Source: Aquirufa nivalisilvae (GTDB lineage: Bacteria > Bacteroidota > Bacteroidia > Cytophagales > Spirosomataceae). Taken from it: DNA of 64,000 nt. A program made the position numbers and the translations under genes. The stretch spans positions 248,001-312,000 of the forward strand of contig NZ_SEWX01000008.1 of assembly GCF_004307455.1 (NCBI RefSeq), written 5' to 3'. Positions 36,501 to 44,433 of this stretch are shown here, in pieces. The stretch's first letter is position 1, and each line of letters opens with the position of its first letter. The notes under the pieces are model-generated. The model did not search any database and was not told the DNA's origin. It saw nothing but the letters and a program-made list of their open reading frames with translations.

Positions 36501-36726
36501 ACGTAGTAGCGACTACATTCGTTTGAAAAACTTAGAAATTGGATATAATATTCCGGCTTCTGCTTTGGCTAAAATAGGTTTGAAAAACTGTCGTGTTTAC
36601 ACAAATGGTTTGAACTTATTGACGTTTGACAAATTGAAAGTATACGATCCAGAATCAACCAATTCAACAGGACAGTATTATCCTCAGTCAAGAATCATAA
36701 ACGTAGGTTTAACAGCTACTTTTTAA
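33592..36726 (+). CDS. SusC/RagA family TonB-linked outer-membrane transporter
   Basis: Transporter of 1044 residues from the ATG at 33592 (MKTKFISSNAV); a longer reading from 33562 lacks signal-peptide character. Signal peptide to about residue 24, CarbopepD_reg_2-like domain (VTGTVTDEKGEPLIGVNIIL, about 30-105), the SusC hallmark LSEVVVVGYGVQKKATVSGSV, plug with IRIRGANTLNNSDALIVIDG and DIESVSVLKDASAAIYGARA, then a barrel. It forms the lid-and-barrel pair with the SusD-like lipoprotein 22 bp downstream and probably imports a glycan or other oligomer. The cargo is unknown; downstream FG-GAP, haloperoxidase and DUF1080 genes may act on the same material. Confidence 0.93.
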   Translation: MKTKFISSNAVLLLAFLLSMSWISMGQGKVSTVTGTVTDEKGEPLIGVNIILKETSKGTTTNVDGKYSISITNAQSKLLFSFVSYEPKEVTVGNQSVINVSLKPDAKSLSEVVVVGYGVQKKATVSGSVVSVKGNELQKSPSVNLSNSLAGRMAGVVAVNRSGEPGYDGSSIRIRGANTLNNSDALIVIDGIPNRAGGLDRINPADIESVSVLKDASAAIYGARAANGVILITTKKGKSGKPELSYSFNQGFSQPTVVPALANAAQYAGMLNDLDIYQLPVSQWADATKAYKETGVYNGRKAPYSPTDMKLYNDGSDPWLHPNTDWYGATLKTWSPQSRHNLQMSGGGENIKYLASLGYQNQDAFYKNSATGYQQYDLRLNLDAKINENVNLSIGVLGREENRRFPTKPASAIFRMQMRGKPNQPAFWPDGRPGPDIENGENPVVITTNQTGYDRDKQSYFQTNGQLDIKIPFIKGLKFTGTAAIDKRFRDTKRWETPWTLYEKGTGFEADGVTPILVASKRGPAEPRLTLGNETQLNILLGGIFTYERKFADHGLTVLAGTNRETINGDNFNAYRRFFISTALDQMFAGGDLEKNNGGGAYERARLNYFGRVAYNYKEKYLAEFLWRYDGSDIFPPETRYGFFPGVMAGWVMSEENFIKNDLPVINYLKLRGSWGQMGNDQIATYQYLSTYGFRSYIIGNVETKTLFETKIPNNDIKWEVATNSDIGLEGALFNNKLTFELDYFYNKRTDILWVKNASVPQSTGLTLPAQNIGEVSNQGFDFTLGYRDQIGDLTFNVGINGGYAKNKILFWDEAPGAPDWQRTTGKPMYTYQAYIYDGVFKDQAEIDANTINYKAIVNTLRPGDMKYKDYNGDGKITPDDQVRNDFTQLPLFQGGFNLGAQYKGFDLTVLFQGAAGAQQYVSAGESGNIGNFLLDIYQNRWTVENPSSEHPRIANRSDQYYSGNNTYWLRSSDYIRLKNLEIGYNIPASALAKIGLKNCRVYTNGLNLLTFDKLKVYDPESTNSTGQYYPQSRIINVGLTATF

Positions 36727-36748
36727 CTCATAAACTATCGTATTCATT

Positions 36749-38599
36749 ATGAAAAAAAGAAACATAATCATTGCACTAGCATTATTTAGTACCGTTTTAA
36801 CCAGCTGCAATGACGATTTTGTTAACACAAAGCCGCTAGACCAGCTGTCAGAATCAGTTGTTTGGACTGATCCTAACTTGGCAGAAGCTTTCGTAACAGA
36901 ATTGTACGGAGGTTTGGGCAACGGTGGATTTGACGAGCAAATGCTTGCTTCTCTAACGGATGAAGCATCCTTTACTCACCCGGGACGTGGTATTACTACT
37001 ATCACGGAATCACGCTCTAACCCAGCTGATATTGGTTGGGTGAATGGTACACTTAGCTGGCAAAACATGTACACCCGTATTCGTGCATGTAATTTGGCCT
37101 TGGCTAACTTGAAAAAAGCAACGACCTTCCCTACAACTCTAGTGGAGCGTTTAACAGGTGAAGCTAAATTCATGCGTGCCTATTTCTATCACCAATTAGT
37201 TCGTTACTATGGTGGTGTACCTATTGTGGATAAAGCTTATGCTTTAACGGATACCGACTTCCTAACTCAAAGAAATACCATGGAAGAATGTATCAACTTT
37301 ATCGTGAAAGATTGTGATGAAGCTGCTGCTTTATTAAATGGTAAATCTTTGGCGGGTGGTAGAGGAAGTAGAGCGGCTTGTTTGGCATTAAAATCACGTA
37401 TCCTTTTATACGGAGCAAGTGATTTATATGATGCAACGACAGCTAAATCTAAATCAACTGCGATGGCTGCTTTTCCTACGCCAGCTCTTTTAGCTTATAC
37501 TTCTGGCGATCGTGCTGCTCGTTGGACAAAAGCCAAAGATGCTGCTAAAGCGGTATTGGATTTACCTGGATTTGGTAATGCATTAAACTTATCTGCTCCT
37601 GCAGAGAAAAATGATGCAATTACGAACTACCAAAATAACTCATTAGCTAAAAATGGCGGAGAAAAAGAACTCATCTTTGCTCGTTATTTTATCAATGCTA
37701 AGCAGGAAAATGGTGGTCGTATTGGTTTGTTCAATGGTCCAAATGGCTACCATAACTGGGCTGGAAACGCTCCTATTCAAAACTTCGTAGATGATTACGA
37801 AATGATGGATGGCTCTAAATTCTCTTGGTCTAATACTAATCATGCAGCTAGTCCATATGACAATCGTGACCCACGTTTCTATGCAACTTTATTGTATGAT
37901 GGAGCTAATTGGAAACCAAGAACGGCAGACGTGGCTTCTAAAGACCCATTGAATCAAATTCAAACTGGTCAATATGAACTTTCTTCTGGATCAAGTAAGG
38001 TTTCTTATTTTGGTTTAGATACACGTAAGAGTACAGTAGAAGATTGGAATGGTAGTTATACAGGATATTATTTCCGTAAGTTTACCGATCCGAACCCTTC
38101 TATTGTAGACCAAAATACTTGGCAACAAATCCCTTGGCCTTTCTTCCGCTATACAGAAGCTGTATTGAACTATGTAGAAGCGTGTATTGAATTAGGTCAA
38201 GATGCTGAAGCCCGTACTTGGTTGAACAAAATCCGTTTCCGTTCAGGTATGCCTGCTGTAACAGAAAGCGGTAATGCCTTGCGTGAGCGTTATCGTAACG
38301 AGCGTCGTGTTGAGCTTGCCTTTGAAGAACATCGCTACCATGATGCTCGTCGCTGGATGATTGCTACCAACACCCTTGGAGCTAAGGTAAAAATCATCAA
38401 TGTCTTTGGTGCTTTGAAACCTGGTAAAACAGTTACCTTATATAAGTATGATCCAAGCAGCTTTGATTACTCATATAAAGTAGTTGAAATGGATCCAGGT
38501 AAAGAAAACAGAACGTGGTTAGACAAGATGTACTTCTTGCCAATCCAACGTGATGAAATGAACCGTAATAATAAATTGGTTCAAAATCCTGGATATTAA
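36749..38599 (+). CDS. RagB/SusD family nutrient-binding lipoprotein
   Basis: Surface lipoprotein of 616 residues (lipobox TVLTSCND). Typical SusD features are the early LDQLSESVVWTDPNLAEAFV, the TPR-like segment GEAKFMRAYFYHQLVRYYGGVPIV (about 135-160), and the C-terminal helix region LNKIRFRSGMP...LRERYRNERRVELAFEEHRYHDARRW. It partners the SusC protein. It ends at a strong intrinsic terminator, so it is the last gene of the basic susCD transcript. Confidence 0.93.
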   Translation: MKKRNIIIALALFSTVLTSCNDDFVNTKPLDQLSESVVWTDPNLAEAFVTELYGGLGNGGFDEQMLASLTDEASFTHPGRGITTITESRSNPADIGWVNGTLSWQNMYTRIRACNLALANLKKATTFPTTLVERLTGEAKFMRAYFYHQLVRYYGGVPIVDKAYALTDTDFLTQRNTMEECINFIVKDCDEAAALLNGKSLAGGRGSRAACLALKSRILLYGASDLYDATTAKSKSTAMAAFPTPALLAYTSGDRAARWTKAKDAAKAVLDLPGFGNALNLSAPAEKNDAITNYQNNSLAKNGGEKELIFARYFINAKQENGGRIGLFNGPNGYHNWAGNAPIQNFVDDYEMMDGSKFSWSNTNHAASPYDNRDPRFYATLLYDGANWKPRTADVASKDPLNQIQTGQYELSSGSSKVSYFGLDTRKSTVEDWNGSYTGYYFRKFTDPNPSIVDQNTWQQIPWPFFRYTEAVLNYVEACIELGQDAEARTWLNKIRFRSGMPAVTESGNALRERYRNERRVELAFEEHRYHDARRWMIATNTLGAKVKIINVFGALKPGKTVTLYKYDPSSFDYSYKVVEMDPGKENRTWLDKMYFLPIQRDEMNRNNKLVQNPGY

Positions 38600-38613
38600 T
38601 CTAGTATATTTAC

Positions 38614-38656
38614 AAGGAAATGGTAAAGTAGAAATGCTTTACCATTTCCTTTTTTC
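38614..38656 (+). terminator. Strong intrinsic terminator between susD and the FG-GAP gene
   Basis: Perfect 15-bp stem AAGGAAATGGTAAAG (38614-38628) / CTTTACCATTTCCTT (38637-38651), 8-nt loop, followed by TTTTTC. Only about 22 bp remain before the GTG start of the next gene. Confidence 0.9.
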
Positions 38657-38677
38657 ATTATCTATCTATATTGTCTC

Positions 38678-41600
38678 GTGAAGAATTATTTTGCTCTCCT
38701 GCTTGTTATCATTAGCTTTTCTTGCCAAAAGGCAAAAACAGATCTAGAGAGCAATCCTGAACCTCAACTTTTTCAATTACTCAATCCCGAGCAAAGCCAT
38801 GTCAATTTTGAAAATAAAATTGAAGAAGGTTTAAACACCAATGTTCTGATGTATGAATACTTCTACAATGGAGGTGGAGTAGCTACCGGGGATTTGAATG
38901 GCGATGGAAAACAAGACATTTATTTTTCCAGTAACATGGAAAACAACCATTTGTACCTCAATCAAGGTAATCTGGTTTTTAAAGAAGTAGCCGATGTAGC
39001 TGGTGTGACGGGCAGGCCAGGTCCATGGAAAACTGGCGTTTCCATGGTGGATATCAATGGCGATAATAAATTAGATATTTACCTCTGTTATTCAGGAAAT
39101 TTGCCTCCTGATAAAAAACGCAATCAATTATTCATCAATCAAGGAAATGATGCAGCTGGTGTCCCATTGTTTAAAGATGAGGCCGCTGCCTATGGTTTAG
39201 ATAGCCCTGCCAACAGTACACAGGCCGTTTTCTTTGACTACGATAAAGACCAAGATCTAGACATGATTTTGGTAAATCACAATCCTAAATCACTACCCAT
39301 ATTAGATGAATCCAGTACCGCGGATTTACTTCGACAAGAAGACCCTAACAGCGGATTAAGATTCTTTATTCAAAAACAAAAAGGTCATTTCGAAGATATG
39401 ACAACTTCCCTGGGAATTACAAGTTCCTCCCTTTCCTATGGTTTAGCCGTGGGAATCTCGGATGTCAATGCCGATGGATGGTTGGATTTCTATGTTTCCA
39501 ACGACTATACTATTCCAGATTATTTATACATCAATCAACAAGGTAAAAAATTCAAAAACGTCATTCAGAAAAGCATGGGACATACCTCCCACTTTTCCAT
39601 GGGAAATGACATTGCCGATATCAACAATGACGGCTTGGCGGACATATTCACCTTGGATATGTTGCCAGAAGATAATATGAGGCAAAAGAATTTGATGGCT
39701 CCAGATAATTACGAGAAATTCAATTTCAATGTGGCTGTGGGTTTTGGACATCAATACATGAGAAATATGTTGCAAGTCAACCAAGGCATTGACCCAACGA
39801 CACAAGAACCTAAATTTCATGAATTGGGGCAATTGGCTGGAATCTCCAATACAGATTGGAGCTGGAGCGCCCTTTTTGCAGATTACGATAATGATGGCTG
39901 GAAAGACTTATATATCACCAATGGGTATTTGAGGGATTATACCAACTTGGATTTCCTTAAATACATGGGGGATTATGTTCAAAACAACCAAGCATCCATT
40001 CAGAGGCAAAACGTATTGGAATTAGTTCAAAAAATGCCGGCTTCCAACATCAGCAATTACATGTTTAAAAACCAGCAGAATGGCACTTTTAATTCGGTGA
40101 CCAAAGCCTGGGGAATGGAAAATACCTCCAATAGTAATGGTGCTGCCTATGCTGATTTGGATGGAGATGGCGACTTGGAGCTGATTGTGAATAACATCAA
40201 CAAACCTGCCTTTATTTTTGAGAATAAAAGCAATGAGCTTAAAAAAGAAAATAAAAACCTTCAAATTGAACTTCGAGGAGAAGGACTTAATACCCAAGGT
40301 CTAGGTGCCAAAATCTGGATTTATCAGGGTGGAAAAAACCAATATTTCGAACAAAACCTATATCGCGGATATCAATCGAGCGTTTCACCTTTGCTTCATG
40401 TTGGTTTAGGAAGTAAGGCACCCGATTCTCTGTTCATTGTTTGGAATTCAGGTAAATCTCAAGTGATCAAAAAGGTAACAACTGCCAAAATTACCTTAAA
40501 AGAATCTGATGCGAAGACCATTGCCTTCAAAGCTAAAAATCAAGAAAGTCCATTATTTGTTCAGGCAAAAACGTTGCAAACTTTTGAAGGTTCTCCAGAT
40601 GAATTCAATGATTTTAAACGACAAACCCAAATTACCATTCCTTTATCCTATGTAGGACCTTGCCAAAGTACAGGTGATGTGAATGGAGACAAATTAGAAG
40701 ATCTATTTGTTGGAAATCAGGCTGGCAAAGGAGCTACTTTGTATTTACAACAAAGCTCTGGCGAATTGAAACGAACTCCTTCGGCGATGAGTCAGGACAT
40801 CGGTTTTGAGGATAGTGATGCCCAGTTTTTTGATGCTGATGGAGATGGTGACCTAGATTTATGGGTAGTCAGTGGTGGCTATGGATTGATGGAAGCCAAT
40901 GATGCGAAACTGGCTGATCGCTTGTACATCAATGATGGAAAAGGAAATTTCAAAAAATCGACGGTTCCTCTACCTAGTCAAGGAGTTAGCAAATCCACTA
41001 TTCAAATCATTGATATCAATCAAGATCGATTACCCGATGTATTTGTAGGCGGACGAGTCATTCCTGGAAGCTATCCCGCATGTCCTAAGTCATTTGTTCT
41101 ACTCAATCAAGGTGCTGGTAAATTCAAAGATATTAGCGCGCAATTTCCTGCTATACAACAGGCAGGAATGGTGACCGATGCAGCTTGGGACGATTTAAAT
41201 CAAGATGGGAAAAAAGAGCTGGTGTTGGTAGGAGAATTCATGCCGATTAAAATATTTACACTGAATAATAAAGCTTTTGAAGAAAGCACAGCTACGTTCT
41301 TCGAAAACTCTCCTCAAGGTTTATGGAATACCATTCGAATTGAAGATTTGAATCGGGATGGAAAGAAAGAAATGTTGGTAGGTAATTTAGGTCTAAACAG
41401 CCAATGGAAAGCTTCTACCGAGCAGCCCATGGAATTGCACTATAAGGATTATGACCAAAATGGCTCCATCGATCCTATTTTATGTACCTATGTCAAAGGA
41501 GAGTCTGTGCCCTTCATGACACGCGATGAATTATTGGACCAAATGAGTATCATGCGTACTCGTTTCACAGATTATCAAAGTTTTGCTGAGGCCAAATTGT

Positions 41601-42016
41601 CGGACATTATTACGGAAGAAGAGCAAAAAGGAGAGCAAGTTTGGAAAGCTACTGAATTAAAAACCTCCCTCTTTCAATTGAATTCTAAAGGTCAATTTGA
41701 ATCAGTCAAATTACCTTGGGAAGTACAAGCCTCGCCTATTTCAGCTATTGCTATACTAGACATTGATGGCCAGCATGATCTGGATATTGTGTTAGCTGGC
41801 AATATGCATCATGCCAAATTAAGGATTGGTAAAATGGATGCCAATTCAGGTTTAATCTTAACATCCAAAGGAAACTTAAGCTATGAGGCTGTTTCTCCTC
41901 AAAAAGCAGGACTTTGGTTACAAGGCGATGTTCGGTCTATGCAGGTCTTGGGAAATCAATTGTTCATCGGGATTAACCAACGAGGTACCTTCCCATTTAA
42001 AGCGGCAAAACGATGA
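38678..42016 (+). CDS. FG-GAP/VCBS repeat lipoprotein with ASPIC/UnbV domain
   Basis: Surface lipoprotein of 1112 residues starting at a GTG (MKNYFALLLVIISFSC; no in-frame ATG gives a signal peptide). Repeated Ca-binding FG-GAP blades, such as GDLNGDGKQDIYFSSN, DINGDNKLDIYL, DVNADGWLDFYVSND and DYDNDGWKDLYITNG, suggest two beta-propellers (about 40-500 and 640-1080). Between them lies a UnbV/ASPIC-like domain (NLQIELRGEGLNTQGLGAKI...GYQSSVSPLLHVGLG, about 525-605). Such proteins often follow susCD pairs in Cytophagales. The stop overlaps the next start (ATGA, 4 bp), coupling it to the haloperoxidase. Confidence 0.9.
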   Translation: MKNYFALLLVIISFSCQKAKTDLESNPEPQLFQLLNPEQSHVNFENKIEEGLNTNVLMYEYFYNGGGVATGDLNGDGKQDIYFSSNMENNHLYLNQGNLVFKEVADVAGVTGRPGPWKTGVSMVDINGDNKLDIYLCYSGNLPPDKKRNQLFINQGNDAAGVPLFKDEAAAYGLDSPANSTQAVFFDYDKDQDLDMILVNHNPKSLPILDESSTADLLRQEDPNSGLRFFIQKQKGHFEDMTTSLGITSSSLSYGLAVGISDVNADGWLDFYVSNDYTIPDYLYINQQGKKFKNVIQKSMGHTSHFSMGNDIADINNDGLADIFTLDMLPEDNMRQKNLMAPDNYEKFNFNVAVGFGHQYMRNMLQVNQGIDPTTQEPKFHELGQLAGISNTDWSWSALFADYDNDGWKDLYITNGYLRDYTNLDFLKYMGDYVQNNQASIQRQNVLELVQKMPASNISNYMFKNQQNGTFNSVTKAWGMENTSNSNGAAYADLDGDGDLELIVNNINKPAFIFENKSNELKKENKNLQIELRGEGLNTQGLGAKIWIYQGGKNQYFEQNLYRGYQSSVSPLLHVGLGSKAPDSLFIVWNSGKSQVIKKVTTAKITLKESDAKTIAFKAKNQESPLFVQAKTLQTFEGSPDEFNDFKRQTQITIPLSYVGPCQSTGDVNGDKLEDLFVGNQAGKGATLYLQQSSGELKRTPSAMSQDIGFEDSDAQFFDADGDGDLDLWVVSGGYGLMEANDAKLADRLYINDGKGNFKKSTVPLPSQGVSKSTIQIIDINQDRLPDVFVGGRVIPGSYPACPKSFVLLNQGAGKFKDISAQFPAIQQAGMVTDAAWDDLNQDGKKELVLVGEFMPIKIFTLNNKAFEESTATFFENSPQGLWNTIRIEDLNRDGKKEMLVGNLGLNSQWKASTEQPMELHYKDYDQNGSIDPILCTYVKGESVPFMTRDELLDQMSIMRTRFTDYQSFAEAKLSDIITEEEQKGEQVWKATELKTSLFQLNSKGQFESVKLPWEVQASPISAIAILDIDGQHDLDIVLAGNMHHAKLRIGKMDANSGLILTSKGNLSYEAVSPQKAGLWLQGDVRSMQVLGNQLFIGINQRGTFPFKAAKR

Positions 42017-43311
42017 AAAAAATCATCCTCCTTTTATCCTTTTTGGCTTGTTGGGCTTGTCAATCTGAGTCTAAGAAAATCCAATTTTCAGGAACTGAAA
42101 TAGATAAAGTAGTCCAAGAAATGACAGAAATGATGATTCATGATGTCAGCAATCCTCCCTTGGCTATGCGCTTTTTCTCTTATGCCTGTTTAGCTGGCTA
42201 TCAGGTCATGACGGAAGCGGATTCTAGCCTGAATGCATTTCAATATCAATTCAATGGCTATCCTTCCTTCACAAAAGATAAACCTGTGGAAGCACCCGAG
42301 TTCACAGCTATATTGGCTATGATGGAAGTATCTCAAAAAATGCAACCTTCGGGAGGCCGAATGAAAGAATTTGAAGCGCGTTACATTGATTCTTGTCGTC
42401 AACTAGGCTTATCGGATCAAGTCATTGAAACTTCTACCCAAAAAGCCCAAGCAGTAGCCAAAGGAATTTTAGCCTATGCCAAAGCAGATGGATATAATAA
42501 GTTGAGCAATTTCCCGAAGTACACTCCCAAGAAAACAACTGGCTCATGGTACAGCACGCCTCCTGGGTATTTTCCGGCAGTTGAACCCTATTTTTACCGC
42601 ATCCGAAGTTTTAGTTTAGACACAAATAAGATTGAAGAAATCCCAGCACCTGCTCCTTATTCAGAATCCAATTCCTCTAACTTCTATGCTTTAAGTAAAG
42701 CGGTTTATGAGGCAAACAAATCGGAGGCTAATTTAAAGATTGCGGCCTTTTGGGATTGTAATCCCTTTGCGCTGAATGACCAAGGCCACTTATTGATTGG
42801 CATGAAAAAAATATCCCCCGGAGCCCATTGGATGGGAATTGCAGGAATAGCAAGTGCCAAAAACAATACAAGCTTTGGGAAAAGTCTAGAAATCAGAACG
42901 GCTTTAGCCACCAGTTTGATGGATGCCTTTTGGTTATGCTGGAGAGAAAAATACCACAGTCACCGAATCCGTCCAGAAACCGCCATTCGCAAATTAATTG
43001 ACCCTACTTGGAAACCCTTTTTACAAACTCCGCCATTTCCGGAATATCCAAGTGGACATTCCACAGTATCAACGACAGCGGCCATTGTTTTAACGCATTT
43101 TTTTGGCCCTCATTTTGCCTATACAGATACCGTAGAAAAACGCTATGGGATTGATGATCGTTCTTTTACTTCCTTTGAAGCAGCCGCCGAGGAGGCCAGT
43201 ATTTCCCGTTTTTACGGCGGTATTCATTACATGGACGGCATACAAGCCGGACAAACCCAAGGCCGAATTTTAGGCAAACATTTTTTAACCTTATTGAAAC
43301 ATGAAAATTAA
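42013..43311 (+). CDS. Vanadium-dependent haloperoxidase / PAP2-like lipoprotein
   Basis: Lipoprotein of 432 residues (lipobox LACWACQS). The vanadate- or phosphate-binding residues of the PAP2 superfamily are complete: K-x6-RP in KYHSHRIRP, PSGH in EYPSGHSTVS, and SR-x5-H in SRFYGGIHYMDG. The long all-helical N-terminal part favours a vanadium-type haloperoxidase over a lipid phosphatase, but phosphatase activity cannot be excluded by sequence. It overlaps the FG-GAP gene by 4 bp and the DUF1080 gene by 11 bp. Confidence 0.85.
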   Translation: MKKIILLLSFLACWACQSESKKIQFSGTEIDKVVQEMTEMMIHDVSNPPLAMRFFSYACLAGYQVMTEADSSLNAFQYQFNGYPSFTKDKPVEAPEFTAILAMMEVSQKMQPSGGRMKEFEARYIDSCRQLGLSDQVIETSTQKAQAVAKGILAYAKADGYNKLSNFPKYTPKKTTGSWYSTPPGYFPAVEPYFYRIRSFSLDTNKIEEIPAPAPYSESNSSNFYALSKAVYEANKSEANLKIAAFWDCNPFALNDQGHLLIGMKKISPGAHWMGIAGIASAKNNTSFGKSLEIRTALATSLMDAFWLCWREKYHSHRIRPETAIRKLIDPTWKPFLQTPPFPEYPSGHSTVSTTAAIVLTHFFGPHFAYTDTVEKRYGIDDRSFTSFEAAAEEASISRFYGGIHYMDGIQAGQTQGRILGKHFLTLLKHEN

Positions 43312-44170
43312 ATTATTGCTACTTCTAAGCATCTTCGCTTTTCAATCACAAGCACAAAACGCTTCCAAGGAAGCTTGGGAATCCATGTTTAATGGTAAAG
43401 ATTTGACAAATTGGACACCTAAAATCCGCAATTCTCCTACCGGAGTCAACTATGGTAATACCTTCCGCGTGGAGGATGGAAAATTGGTTGTACGCTATGA
43501 TTCTGCTGCCTATCCCAATTTCGATGAGCGATTTGGTCACCTATTTTACAAGAAAAAGTTTGGCTATTACCGCATCCGTTTGAATTATCGTTTTGTAGGA
43601 GAACAGGCCATCAAAGGACCAGGTTGGGCTATCAGAAATAGTGGGATTATGGTGCATGGACAAACGGCTGAAAGCATGGGTTTGAAGCAAGACTTTCCAG
43701 TATCCATCGAGGTGCAATTATTGGGAGGAAACGGTAAGGATAAAAGAACGACCTGTAATTTGTGTACTCCGGGGACTAATGTAGAAATGAATGGCAAGTT
43801 ATTTACGCCACATTGCATCAATTCCCAGTCGGAAACCTTTCATGGCGATCAGTGGGTACAAGCGGAGGTACTCGTTTTAGGAGATTCTTTGATTCGTCAT
43901 TATTCCAATGGAAAAGAAGTTTTAGCTTATCAGAGACCACAAGTAGGTGGCGGAAATGTGAGTGGACAAGATGTGATTTTCGGAAAATCAGGTGAGCTTA
44001 TCAAAGAAGGAAGTATTTCATTACAAAGTGAAAGCCATCCGGTGGAATTCAAGAACATTGAAATCCTAAATTTGGAAGGTTGCATGAATCCGGAGGCATT
44101 GAATTACAAGACTTATTTTGTTAAATCGAAACCAGAAGATTGTCTTTTCAAAAAGAAAAAGAAAAAATAA
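43301..44170 (+). CDS. DUF1080 (3-keto-disaccharide hydrolase-like) secreted protein
   Basis: Secreted protein of 289 residues (signal cut near QSQAQ). The DUF1080 jelly-roll domain (about 25-255) shows the family start WESMFNGKDLTNWTPK, the central RNSGIMVHGQ, and the closing GSISLQSESHPVEFKNIEI. Some members hydrolyse 3-keto-disaccharides. After the domain comes a short Cys-containing tail, GCMNPEALNY...DCLF, that resembles a small repeat module of Bacteroidota surface proteins, and then a run of six lysines. Last gene of the coupled trio. Confidence 0.88.
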   Translation: MKIKLLLLLSIFAFQSQAQNASKEAWESMFNGKDLTNWTPKIRNSPTGVNYGNTFRVEDGKLVVRYDSAAYPNFDERFGHLFYKKKFGYYRIRLNYRFVGEQAIKGPGWAIRNSGIMVHGQTAESMGLKQDFPVSIEVQLLGGNGKDKRTTCNLCTPGTNVEMNGKLFTPHCINSQSETFHGDQWVQAEVLVLGDSLIRHYSNGKEVLAYQRPQVGGGNVSGQDVIFGKSGELIKEGSISLQSESHPVEFKNIEILNLEGCMNPEALNYKTYFVKSKPEDCLFKKKKKK

Positions 44171-44367
44171 GCACACTAATTGACCTTTAAATAAGAAAAA
44201 AGCCTGCCCTATGGTATCATTTTAAGGAAAAATGAAGATATTGAAAAACCATTAGCGTTTATTCTAAGCCATTTAGCGAACATATAAAAAAAGTACTATT
44301 GTTGAAATTCCCAATCGGTAATTTAATACCAGTAAACTTGGTAAAATAAATGAAATTTGGGTAATTT

Positions 44368-44397
44368 GGCTATTTGGAAAATCACCTTCCAATAGCC
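44368..44397 (+). other. Leader hairpin upstream of glmS
   Basis: GGCTATTTGGA (44368-44378) pairs with TCCAATAGCC (44388-44397), one bulged T, 9-nt loop. It lies 36 bp before the glmS start. Could shape the mRNA leader; no ribozyme core is visible. Confidence 0.4.
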
Positions 44398-44433
44398 TAA
44401 AGTAAAATAATTCAATTATAAATTTTATATCGC

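Noticed and set aside
44171-44433. Possible glmS ribozyme in the leader
   Set aside because: Only a simple hairpin is present; no ribozyme-like double pseudoknot core is visible, and the ribozyme is not expected in this phylum.
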